From contig JAQISU010000118.1 in the NCBI GenBank assembly GCA_029339505.1, forward strand, positions 3,208,001-3,272,000: a DNA stretch of 64,000 nucleotides, written 5' to 3'. The notes beneath the pieces were generated by a model that saw only the letters and a list, made by a program, of their open reading frames with translations, ran no database searches and had not been told where the DNA came from. Source of the DNA: Unio delphinus. Its lineage: Eukaryota; Mollusca; Bivalvia; Unionida; Unionidae. Shown piece after piece: positions 54,053 to 62,608 of this stretch. Position 1 is the first letter of the stretch. Each line of letters begins with the position of its first letter. The translations under genes were made by a program, and so were the position numbers.

Positions 54053-55420
54053 CTACGATTTCACAAATAGACTAATTTGTAAAACCTCCTCTTGTAAATC
54101 AATCAGATTATTAGACTGGTCAGTGAGTTTGAAATTAATTCTGGTTAATGAATTATTATGACATCACATATAGACTGGATTCACCGGGGACTCAATTATT
54201 AAAAACCCTGGAGGAGCTATTGGTGCAAATGAATACAAAATATATCCTTGCTGAGCTTGATTTGATCGTTCTAGATTAATTTGATAGCTTCCTTCGATAA
54301 CATCACATACTAAATTGAGCGCAATCACCGTTGAAATATTCACATTGAACGGAGCAATATGCCTGCCACCATCATCTGGGTCATTATTATGGGTCAGGAT
54401 TTTTATTTCCGGTGATGTTGCTTTTTTCCATGCATCATGAATTATTTTAAAACCAACATCGATGGTGTCACTGAGAGATTTTTGTAGTTCTAAGATATTA
54501 TATCCTGGTAGTTTGAATGTGGGGATATCTTCTACGCGTATATTATACTTCGCTGCAAATATTGTTTTCGATAGGGGGATATCGTCATCTAATATACCCT
54601 GAATAATTTGTGAATGAAATGTTTCCATGTCATTGATGATTTTGTTACATGTTTCTACAACGCTGATAAATTCGTCTCGGGTGAGAGTACCGGATTTAAG
54701 GGATATTAACAACAACGAAATATCGTTATTGAACGCTCTGAAATCTTCAGTGGTTTTACTCTGTAGAAGTGTGTGGTATCTTTTATTAGTGACGGTATCT
54801 ATCGTTTTAAGAAAAAAATTCAATTTGTCATAATCTCTATAACTCTTTACTGGATTATCAGATTTTATCCTGTCTGTGACATAATCAGATTTTTTTGGTT
54901 CTGGTAAATCGACGGGTTTTTCCCGGGGTGGGATTTCAGGCCATCCTAGTACGGTTCTTATAGAACTTTGATAGATATCTACGACATAACCCTCTGTGCT
55001 TATTTCAATGGCAGATGATAGTGTTGGCTCATGAACTGTTATAGCTATTTTTGATTCTGCTCCAGTAATCGATTTTATTCTACGCGCGAATTCATTATTG
55101 ATTTGTTCGATTTGGTATGATCCGGTTGGCATGGAAACAGCATTCCAGTCTGGGGTACCGTCTGGTTTATTCTTATTTGCAAATACCAGTGAATTATTGG
55201 GTTGTTGACCACCAAATGATTTTGACCTAATATTTGGCCAACTGTGGTATACTCGTAATTTTGCTAGCGCTATCTCCTTCACTGGGACCGGAGAGGGGAA
55301 ATTCACACTGAATTCTGGATTCGTTGAGGTTATTGAGATCATGCTTGTTTGTACTGGGTTTGTGTTCTCCACTATTTGTTGAAGTAATTCCATCTGTGTT
55401 GTCATTGTTATTATACTCAT
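54053..55420 (-). pseudogene. Penton-like/minor capsid protein, copy C (late in-frame stop)
   Basis: The frame is open for 418 codons to TGA at 54164, then continues in phase for 36 more codons to TAG at 54053 with plausible sequence (INFKLTDQSNNLIDL). The N-terminal domain (residues 25-130: NFPSPVPVKEIALAKLR, MPTGSYQIEQINNEFARRI) and C-terminal block (YILYSFAPIAPPGFLI, ESPVNPVYM) are the parts I recognise as common in penton-like or vertex proteins of Maverick/adintovirus elements; the middle is helical and charged. A truncated 418-residue product may still form. Confidence 0.7.
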
Positions 55421-55873
55421 GTTTTTGTATTTCTAATTTTGACATCGCAGAATCATATATATCTACCATCGCTGAAAACTCACTCTCTGATATAATTGTA
55501 TCATCCAGCGATGACGATATCAATGAGGATAATTGCGAGCATGCAGTGGACACAACATGAAATTGAATTATGTAGTCTTGTAGTTTCCGTTGGCTGCATG
55601 ATGATATTTTTTTGTGATTATTGAAATAATTCCAGCGATTGTTGTTGCCGCAGAAATGCAAATTGGAACAGCTATCGGAGCCATCATTGTCACTGAAGAC
55701 AGTATAATACCGGCTCCGGTGATTACACCACTCACTGAATACACAGTAACATCAATTGCGGTAATTCTCCTGCGATATTTTTTAATTTTCATTGCATACT
55801 CCTCAGACAGGGTTTTGAGTCTAGTTTGATATTCTCTGACCTGATCATAGCGATATTGCGATGATGAAATCAT
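55227..55873 (-). pseudogene. Two-helix membrane protein, copy C (frameshifted)
   Basis: Homologous to 38728-39273. The first 102 codons (55568-55873) cover the charged N-terminus and both hydrophobic segments (VYSVSGVITGAGIILSSVTM, IAVPICISAATTIAGI). A small indel at about 55605-55620 shifts the frame, and the C-terminal part continues in another frame (55227-55661), overlapping the first 194 bp of the penton-like gene. Confidence 0.75.
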
Positions 55874-55886
55874 TTTTTATTTTAAC

Positions 55887-55898
55887 AACGCTAGCGTT
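55887..55898. promoter_or_regulatory. Intergenic palindrome AACGCTAGCGTT
   Basis: Same position relative to the membrane-protein gene as 39284-39299 in copy B. Flanks show one substitution in the outer arm; CAATTG follows in both copies. Confidence 0.5.
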
Positions 55899-55921
55899 TT
55901 CAATTGTGAAATCCTTTCAAT

Positions 55922-56943
55922 TTATTTACTTAAATCCGCTACGAATTCCACATACCATGATACCGGAGTTTTAGTCAAAGTTTTATCAGTAGATGTTATA
56001 GTGAACTTTTCAGTTGTACCCTTGTCGATGATCGTTGAAATCGTCTTATTGACCCCAGATGAACTGGACGATGAAATATTAAATTGAGACAATGGTGTTA
56101 CTAGTGTTAATCGATAAATACCCTTAACGGTTGCAGTGATATCTAATTTGTTAATGATCCGTGTTGGATTGTATATACTACGTTATTGGTTTTCTCATGA
56201 GGAATTTTTGTTTTTTCAATGATTGTTATCATCCTCGAAAAATCATCTTTGACGGCTTCGATGAAGGTTTTCATCTCATCGATGGATTTTTTAATATCAG
56301 GGATTTTTATTTCAATTTTATCTAACGGGGTTCCAATAAATTTATCAATGATATTTCTACGAAATGATGTAAACTGTTTTCCGTTTTCTTCAATTTTAGA
56401 TTCAAGTGTTGTTAGTACAAACACAGAATTGTTTAACTCATCGTTGAGAATTTTTAATCGATCTGTAATCGTCGAAACGAGTACACCCGCTTTGAGTTTA
56501 CCCTGATCGGAAAATAACGCAACGGTGTTCTCAATTGCGTTTTGTTGTTTAACTAAAATATCATCCAGAGAGATATTACTGGTTTTCAATTTACCCTGAT
56601 CGGAAAATAACGCAACGGTGTTCTCGATTGCGTTTCGTTGTTTAACTAAAATATCATCCAATGACACATCACTGCTTTTCAATTTACCCTGATCGGAAAA
56701 TAGCGCGATAGTATTCTCGATTGCGTTTCGTTGTTTAACTAAAATATCATCCAATGACACATCACTGCTTTTCAATTTACCCTGTTTGTCTTGAAATACA
56801 ACTATTTCCCCGGGGTCAACACTTGTTAAGTTCAACGTCTCAGCGATTTCATCTTCAATTATTTTTTTTACATCCTTGATAGAATCAGGTGGTGCAGTGC
56901 CATCGGGTTTGGGTTTCAAAGATCTCCCCCAAATATCAATCAT
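55922..56943 (-). pseudogene. Fibre-like repeat protein, copy C (head lost by frameshift)
   Basis: The first 265 codons (56143-56943) match 39337-40377, with three 31-residue repeats and the coiled region. A deletion of about 19 bp at about 56150 relative to B shifts the frame and ends the protein at HGSLTN. The sequence for the beta-rich head persists in another frame to TAA at 55922. The order of repeat variants differs from B, so units have been exchanged. Confidence 0.8.
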
Positions 56944-56944
56944 G

Positions 56945-57367
56945 TTATTGTAAAACTCTTTCTCTCTCTAAAAAGCGATTGCTGGTGTAGTCATTTACGA
57001 CAATATGAGGTGGTTTTCTAGATGCTGAAATAGCGTCAAGGACATTTAATACTTCACTGCCGCATATTGGTGGGTCATTGATTTGTTGTGTTGGTAGCGT
57101 AGAATACCAAGTCTTCATTGGAAATTGTTTTATGTAACGCATAAACTCTTTTGGTGGGGCTAATCCATATGAATCAAAATAGACAATCCCACGTGGATCA
57201 ATAGCGTATGCAACCCAGTGAGTTCCAGGTCCGGTGCTGTTATCGAGATTAATAATACCTGTTTCAGTTTTGTTTGGTTGATGTGGTAATTGATCTTTCA
57301 TAAAAACACCTCTGAAATTTTTAATCACTAGTTTTTTAGCCGCATCCATTAAATCAAAATTGGACAT
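56945..57367 (-). CDS. Adenain-like cysteine protease, copy C
   Basis: Intact protein of 140 residues from MSNFDLMDAAKK; an upstream in-frame extension through repeats to 57511 is possible. Predicted catalytic residues in order: His in GTHWVAYA, Asp in YFDSYG, Gln in LPTQQ, Cys in PPICGSEVL, the His-Asp/Glu-Gln-Cys order of adenovirus proteinase (family C5) and related Maverick proteases. It would cleave virion precursors. It starts 38 bp inside the 3' end region of the pX/pVI-like gene's neighbourhood and ends 1 bp before the fibre gene's ATG. Confidence 0.85.
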   Translation of the reverse strand: MSNFDLMDAAKKLVIKNFRGVFMKDQLPHQPNKTETGIINLDNSTGPGTHWVAYAIDPRGIVYFDSYGLAPPKEFMRYIKQFPMKTWYSTLPTQQINDPPICGSEVLNVLDAISASRKPPHIVVNDYTSNRFLERERVLQ

Positions 57368-57405
57368 GGGAACAATCGAAGATTTGGGAACCATAGGTTC
57401 CTCAA

Positions 57406-57945
57406 TTAATAAACCGTTCCTGGTAGTCTCAGGCCTGATCCGTGAACGGATCTCCCGCTGTACCATGAATACGGGGTTCCTGGTAGTCTTAGACCTTTTC
57501 CGCTGTACCATGAATACGGGGTTCCTGGTAGTCTTAGACCCAATCCGTGAACGGATCGTCCCTTTTTTTTATATCCCTTCCCAGTTGCCTTCTTAAGTGC
57601 CATTCCTGCTGCAGTACCAACGGCTCCTAACGCCGCTGCTTTAGCCACTGCTGGGGCTGCTGCTGCAATCAATGCTGGTATTGCAGCTAACAATGGAAAT
57701 ATACCACCTGATTTTATCATATTTTTAATAGCAGCCGCAGAAAGAGTAATCTGGACACCTTTTTTGGCTGCAAGTGCATCATTGAAATGTTTTATTTGAC
57801 GAGTTGTCAGCGATAATTTATTTGCACCACCAGTCATTTGATTAGGTTTCAACGTGATTGTGGTTCCACATTTTTTAGCCGATTCTGATTGCAATTTTTT
57901 GATTTGACCAGAAGTTAACGCAACACTAATAACACTATATGACAT
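57406..57945 (-). CDS. pX/pVI-like virion protein, copy C
   Basis: Intact protein of 179 residues. N-terminal domain with SVALTSGQIKKLQSESAKKC, LTTRQIKHFNDAL and KKGVQITLSAAAIKNMIKSGG, the pattern of a conserved polinton virion protein. An Ala-rich hydrophobic helix (about residues 83-118, FPLLAAIPALIAAAAPAVAK) and a basic patch (KKATGKGYKKKGR) follow, then three repeats containing GLRLPGTPYSWYSG. The last 106 bp stay open in a second minus-strand frame that leads into the protease. Confidence 0.75.
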   Translation of the reverse strand: MSYSVISVALTSGQIKKLQSESAKKCGTTITLKPNQMTGGANKLSLTTRQIKHFNDALAAKKGVQITLSAAAIKNMIKSGGIFPLLAAIPALIAAAAPAVAKAAALGAVGTAAGMALKKATGKGYKKKGRSVHGLGLRLPGTPYSWYSGKGLRLPGTPYSWYSGRSVHGSGLRLPGTVY

Positions 57946-57989
57946 TATATATAATTGATTGATTCTAATTCAATGAAAAATCGAGAAAA

Positions 57990-59399
57990 TCAAAGATTTT
58001 CTACTGGGGCATCTACCACTCTCATTCTTCCACCAACACCTTCGAGTAGCATTGATTTATCACTGAGAATGACAGCAACCGCTCTATAATCAGCAATAGC
58101 ACCACGAGTCACATTAGCTCTAAAGTGTATATCAACAACAGATTGTCTCATCAAATCGAGATGTTCCAGTGAGAAGTAATAGATCGGATACAGATTTTTA
58201 AAATCATATTGTGATATTTGCAAACCAGTATCCACATTTTGATCGCGTGCCATAAATGACAACAGACGATGATAAACTCGTGCAATATGATTTTCTGTGT
58301 AATTAAGTTGTATATCCTCGGATGGTTCCTGTTGGCCGTTTATTCTCAGTGAGACGTCTTTCACACCTAATTGATCAAATATCATATGGCTGGAGAGTTG
58401 ATCGCCAACTCGTGCGTTATCCTGTAACGCTACGAATATATGACGTGGCGCAGAAACGCCTTGTTTTGATGCTAGGTTACAAGTGAATAACCCGTTGATA
58501 TTTGATTGCTTCACATCTGTACTCACGGTTAGCCAACTCAACAACGACTTTCCTCCTTGATCCATAAATGATAGTAATCGTTCTTCTGCGGTGATTGCTG
58601 GAGTCAACACTGGCATCCACAATGATATTTTTGTTAAATCGACTCTACCGGCATCAGCATTGGGGGCTGCAGCATCTGCTGCAATCCTCCAAATTGCATC
58701 ATTATCATCACTCTTTCGTACAAGCGATACTGTATGCTTCGCCCCGTAGATAACTTTTCTGACGTTTCTACAGAATCCAAATATGTGATGCAGTGGAATC
58801 GCGCATGAAAATGATTTACGCTCTCCTTGCAACATTGCGTTTCGTGTTGCAGCTCCTAGATTGAAATTAGCATCGCTGTTTATAATCATATTCTCGACCT
58901 CAGCATTAGTATTATCACGTTTTTTTGGTTGTCTTATAATAAATGGATTTCCTCCAGCGGTATTCTTACCATCTTTTGCAAACATCATAGAAGGTCCTGC
59001 TGATCTTGAATAATCATCGGAATATCTCGCTAACCCGATTATTGTTGTAGCCACATCAACATCACGATCTATGGACTCAATTTCTTTTCCATCAATGAGA
59101 TATCTAGCACTCTCAAATAGCGCCATAATACCATTATTGACAAAACCGACTTGAGTACCAGCTGGATACGGTGCTGGTACAGTAGGAGTATCAGCAGCTG
59201 TTACAATTTCTCCTTCTACTTCAATAAATGCTTCACAGGGTAAAAAGTATTTACTGGTATCATGGACTTGAAGATCAATTCTTGCTCGACTATTTGAGTT
59301 TATGGCATGATAGGCGTAATATTGATAATCGCGTACAGAATCATTCTTGGGGACTGGGGCGTCTATATCAAATGCTGGATCAGGTGACCTTTTGAACAT
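57990..59399 (-). CDS. Major capsid protein (double jelly-roll type), copy C
   Basis: Intact protein of 469 residues with no length change relative to 41384-42793. About 36 differences by eye are spread over the protein but are sparse in the C-terminal third (KDVSLRINGQQEPSEDIQLN and YDFKNLYPIYYFSLEHLDL are identical). This pattern of substitutions without indels suggests both copies descend from active genes rather than from a long-dead ancestor. Confidence 0.78.
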   Translation of the reverse strand: MFKRSPDPAFDIDAPVPKNDSVRDYQYYAYHAINSNSRARIDLQVHDTSKYFLPCEAFIEVEGEIVTAADTPTVPAPYPAGTQVGFVNNGIMALFESARYLIDGKEIESIDRDVDVATTIIGLARYSDDYSRSAGPSMMFAKDGKNTAGGNPFIIRQPKKRDNTNAEVENMIINSDANFNLGAATRNAMLQGERKSFSCAIPLHHIFGFCRNVRKVIYGAKHTVSLVRKSDDNDAIWRIAADAAAPNADAGRVDLTKISLWMPVLTPAITAEERLLSFMDQGGKSLLSWLTVSTDVKQSNINGLFTCNLASKQGVSAPRHIFVALQDNARVGDQLSSHMIFDQLGVKDVSLRINGQQEPSEDIQLNYTENHIARVYHRLLSFMARDQNVDTGLQISQYDFKNLYPIYYFSLEHLDLMRQSVVDIHFRANVTRGAIADYRAVAVILSDKSMLLEGVGGRMRVVDAPVENL

Positions 59400-59471
59400 T
59401 TTATTCTATTTGTCAGAGTCTAAATCGTGATTTTCATCGTGAAAAACGCTAGCATGAAAATCCATAGGATT

Positions 59472-59906
59472 TCATCGACGTGGTTTTTTAAAACCACTTC
59501 CCGCTATCATATTTGCAATATTGCTTTGGTCCCCTTGATTTACCATCGACGCTAGTTTTTCATCTACTGCGTTATTTATAATTTTACTAACACTTGCAGG
59601 CATTTCTTCTGTAGACGGTAACGGTTTCTTTTTTCGTGATTTTACTAATGATGTTATTTTATCCTTCGCAGTTGAAAATGCCTTTCCGGCAAGATCTCCA
59701 ACAGCACCAATACCCTTATCACGAATAACATCAATGGCTTTCATTGATAATTGTTTAGCTAACGTCATCACTTTTGGGGCCATTCTTGAAAAGAATCCTA
59801 AAATGGTATTGCCGAGGCCATCTCCATAGTATGCTTTATAAACTGGAAACCGTGAATTAACTACATAGACGAGGGTTGGTTTATCATGATTGTAATGGAT
59901 GATCAT
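59472..59906 (-). CDS. Small virion-associated protein (pVI/pX-like), copy C
   Basis: Intact protein of 144 residues, homologous to 42848-43285 and 224-709, with YYGDGLGNTILGFFSRMAPK, amphipathic helix IRDKGIGAVGDLAGKAF, basic patch SRKKKP and C-terminal IAGSGFKKPRR. Same position next to the capsid gene. The Ala-Arg to Phe-Ser change in the LF/FF segment leaves the amphipathic pattern intact. Confidence 0.7.
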   Translation of the reverse strand: MIIHYNHDKPTLVYVVNSRFPVYKAYYGDGLGNTILGFFSRMAPKVMTLAKQLSMKAIDVIRDKGIGAVGDLAGKAFSTAKDKITSLVKSRKKKPLPSTEEMPASVSKIINNAVDEKLASMVNQGDQSNIANMIAGSGFKKPRR

Positions 59907-59939
59907 TATTATAAAAACAATAGTGTTTTCAATTGTTAT

Positions 59940-60964
59940 TTAATCACTATGATACCCATTTGCTAACTCGTCAATGAAATCTCTATATGTTTTGATATCC
60001 ATGATACCGCCGGCAAATAACCGTCTACAGATATCAGCTGCTTCATTAATTATTTCCGGTGAATTATTTCCAGCTCGGAATCCTCCTACAAGAACATCTA
60101 ATCGTGATATATCATTGATAACACTATCAGGACAAGTGTTTCCAATCCTTGGATTTTGCAGTCCACTTCCGCTATAACCAGCTGCTTCATCTAGTTTTTC
60201 TAAACCCGTTTCTTGTAAATAATCATCATTAGGTTCTTCTTGTTTTTTTTGTCTCCGTGTTGGTGTTTGACGTCGTTCTTCTAAATCATCATCATCATCA
60301 GGTGGTAGTTGTTGTTTTTTTTTGTCTTTTTGTTTGTCTACGTATTGGTGTTTGACGTCGTTCTTCTAATTCTCGTTGTCGCTCTTCTATTTGTTCTCTT
60401 TTATAATAACTACTTCCCCTTTGAAATTCCTTGTATCCTATCTCATCCTTATTCAAACGACCAATCCCTTTATTTAGTTTATACAAATTATCGAACCAAT
60501 CATTACTTGATATTCTATCATTCTTATACTCGTCCTTTAAAAAATCTTTTTTTTGAATTATAACTTTGAGCAGCAAAATTACCAAAGGCTTGATAATCCT
60601 TTGATTTCAATAAACTAGGTTTTTTTATTTCTATTTTAGCATGATCAGTAAATTTATTCAACAGAGAAACAGTCGTTTTTTTCGGATCAGTTTTTTCAGT
60701 TTGTTCAGTTTTCGTTGCTAGTTTTTCAAGCTCACCAATAACAGATTTTCCCGTCTCGGGACCATCTCCCAGTAAATCACGCTCTACCCCTTTCGTTGCT
60801 GTGGTTACTGGTTTAAACAACTCTTCAGACCCCAGAGCAAAATCAGTTTGTAAACTCTGTCGTTGTTGCAGTTTATTCCGTACAGAGTCACGAATTGGTA
60901 CAAATCTCTTAATTGCATCTAATCGTTCACGAGCCAATGGGGTTGTTAATGCTTCATTGACCAT
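59940..60964 (-). pseudogene. Charged internal virion protein, copy C (frameshifted)
   Basis: Homologous to 43348-44382. The start MVNEALTTPLARERL and N-terminal 70 residues match. The middle is more diverged, with DYQAFGNFA and KDEYKNDRISSNDWFDNLYK segments in successive frames. The C-terminus has SRLDVLVGGFRAGNNSPEI and YRDFIDEL. Frame changes occur at homopolymers near 60540-60560 and 60315-60325. Charged tails (EERRQTPTRRQ) are duplicated. Confidence 0.75.
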
Positions 60965-61122
60965 TATTTGAAATCAGAAACAATTTTTCAATTGTAAAAC
61001 AATTTTTCAATCCCGACCTAACACCATCGTGCAACTCCTTTTTTGACATCAGTGACATGTCGGATGATTTTTAACACGGTCATGGAAGTGTTATTTCATC
61101 CTATAACAGCTTCTATCAGGTT

Positions 61123-61175
61123 TGTGGAAAGTGTCATAATTGTATATAAAATAAATAATACTGACAGTTTCCACA
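61123..61175. promoter_or_regulatory. Conserved inverted repeat around a TATA-like loop, copy C
   Basis: Arms TGTGGAAAGTGTCA (61123-61136) and TGACAGTTTCCACA (61162-61175) pair at 13 of 14 positions around a 25-bp loop with TTGTATATAAAAT. Relative to copy B, two base pairs of the stem changed on both sides so pairing is kept. Confidence 0.6.
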
Positions 61176-61306
61176 CTTTTTCATTGATCAATCTGACACA
61201 TCGTCCATCGATTTTTGACACCCCCCCTTGAGGGTCGGCTAAAAAAAATGATAAATGATCGGGCAATCAAAAAATGATAATGGTCGGGCACTCAATGGTC
61301 GGGTAA

Positions 61307-61654
61307 TCAATTTTCTTGAATTAATGCTCGTAGGTTTCTAATTTTAGAGTTGACTTCTTTTTTCAATTCGTATTCGTTACCTAATTCTTTTCGTATTCCC
61401 TCTACGATAGTATACAACGGAACGAACACACTGATGTCACTGGAAAATGAAAGAGAGTCTTTAATAGAATTCTGAATTCTTTTGATGAGTGCATACTTCT
61501 TGGGTAGCATATATTTATTGTTGTTAACCCCGTATTCTATATCCTGAAAATCAGACACAATTTGATCAGGATTTAATCCATCTGATAGTTTGATATCCTG
61601 ATTTTTCAATTTTGCTATTTCAACTATGATGCTATTCATGTTTTCAGAATTCAT
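61307..61654 (-). CDS. Small conserved element protein, copy C
   Basis: About 115 residues from MNSENMNSI, the start shared with A and B; the frame stays open 15 codons upstream. Conserved segments are LSDGLNPDQIVSDFQDIEYG, YALIKRIQNSIKDSLSF, FVPLYTIVEGIRKEL and KIRNLRALIQEN. Predicted all-helical. It is the only fully open copy. Function unknown; it lies between the internal virion protein and the HNH endonuclease. Confidence 0.65.
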   Translation of the reverse strand: MNSENMNSIIVEIAKLKNQDIKLSDGLNPDQIVSDFQDIEYGVNNNKYMLPKKYALIKRIQNSIKDSLSFSSDISVFVPLYTIVEGIRKELGNEYELKKEVNSKIRNLRALIQEN

Positions 61655-61698
61655 TATTCTATAAGAATGACATATCTCTAATTGGAAATTATGACGCA

Positions 61699-62178
61699 TT
61701 AGACATAACTAAATTGAACTTTTTGTCCACTCTTTTTTAAAATAGCCGTTTTGGTTATCCCCTCTGCAACTTTTCGTACAGAAGATGAACAAATATCGAA
61801 AAATTTACCGGCTTCATATAATGATTGAAATATTTTTTCTTCGTTCAAAGATTTTACTGGTCTCGCTTTTTTTGAGCACTTTCCAGTCCTTCCAGATGAA
61901 TTATTCTCACTCTGTGTAACAGCTCGTAAATTATCTAAAGAATTATTCTTTCGATTAGAATCGATATGATCAATAACAAGACCATCCTCGATCAAACCAT
62001 AATGACATTCATACACGAAACGATGATTGAGATAAAATTTCCTTCCAGCGCCAAACCTCAAGTACCCGTGATTATTCACAACACCAACTGATTTCTTTAG
62101 TCTACGGTTTCTGACAGTACCATCACTGGATGCTTCATAATTTGTAATCACTGGATGCTGTCTGAATTCTTGGTTCAT
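61699..62178 (-). CDS. NUMOD/HNH homing-type endonuclease, copy C
   Basis: Intact protein of 159 residues homologous to 45080-45574. NUMOD4-like VITNYEASSDGTVRNRRLKK, HNH core LNHRFVYECHYGLIED and VIDHIDSNRKNNSLDNLR, then a NUMOD1-like segment (EEKIFQSLYEAGKFFDI). A gap of a few residues after the RPVKSLN segment distinguishes it from B. Catalytic His/Asn positions are kept. Intactness in both copies while neighbouring genes are broken is notable. Confidence 0.85.
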   Translation of the reverse strand: MNQEFRQHPVITNYEASSDGTVRNRRLKKSVGVVNNHGYLRFGAGRKFYLNHRFVYECHYGLIEDGLVIDHIDSNRKNNSLDNLRAVTQSENNSSGRTGKCSKKARPVKSLNEEKIFQSLYEAGKFFDICSSSVRKVAEGITKTAILKKSGQKVQFSYV

Positions 62179-62188
62179 ATATACTATT

Positions 62189-62584
62189 CTATTGTTTGTC
62201 TAATTCAGTGTTTGGTTCAATAATTACATCACTGGAAAATCTTTCGATGTAGTCTTGCGGAGTTCTTATGATTTTGTCAGTGACGTTATCAGGGTCAAAG
62301 ACTTTTTCAGGGTCAAAATTTCTGATGGATTGTCCATTTTTTATTCTTTTATCATAATAACGCTTCAATTCCCTATATCGCTTACCACCACAATCAATAC
62401 ACAATTGTGATCTTCCCTTGACCCCAACCCCACATCGAATACAGGGTAACGGACCAAGACTTCCACGTCGAAAACTTTGCATATGATACCTACAGTATTC
62501 ATTTTTTCTGCATGATTTGTTACACGGGGTTACATTTCCCATCATGAGCCATTTGCAGTGATTCATTATACATAAATCTTTCAT
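62189..62584 (-). CDS. Zinc-binding conserved element protein, copy C
   Basis: Protein of 131 residues homologous to 45589-46011, with CNKSCRKNEYCRYHMQSFRR and PCIRCGVGVKGRSQLCIDCG zinc modules and the basic helix RYRELKRYYDKRIKNG. It lacks the DADKVS repeats of B. Its ATG again lies 24 bp from the divergent polymerase start. Confidence 0.7.
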   Translation of the reverse strand: MKDLCIMNHCKWLMMGNVTPCNKSCRKNEYCRYHMQSFRRGSLGPLPCIRCGVGVKGRSQLCIDCGGKRYRELKRYYDKRIKNGQSIRNFDPEKVFDPDNVTDKIIRTPQDYIERFSSDVIIEPNTELDKQ

Positions 62585-62608
62585 TTAAATGCTTGTTTTA
62601 TATATAGC

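Noticed and set aside
49536..54166. Reassigned TGA codon
   Set aside because: TAA stops and frameshifts also break these genes, the ATPase ends naturally at a TGA, and capsid genes contain no internal TGA.
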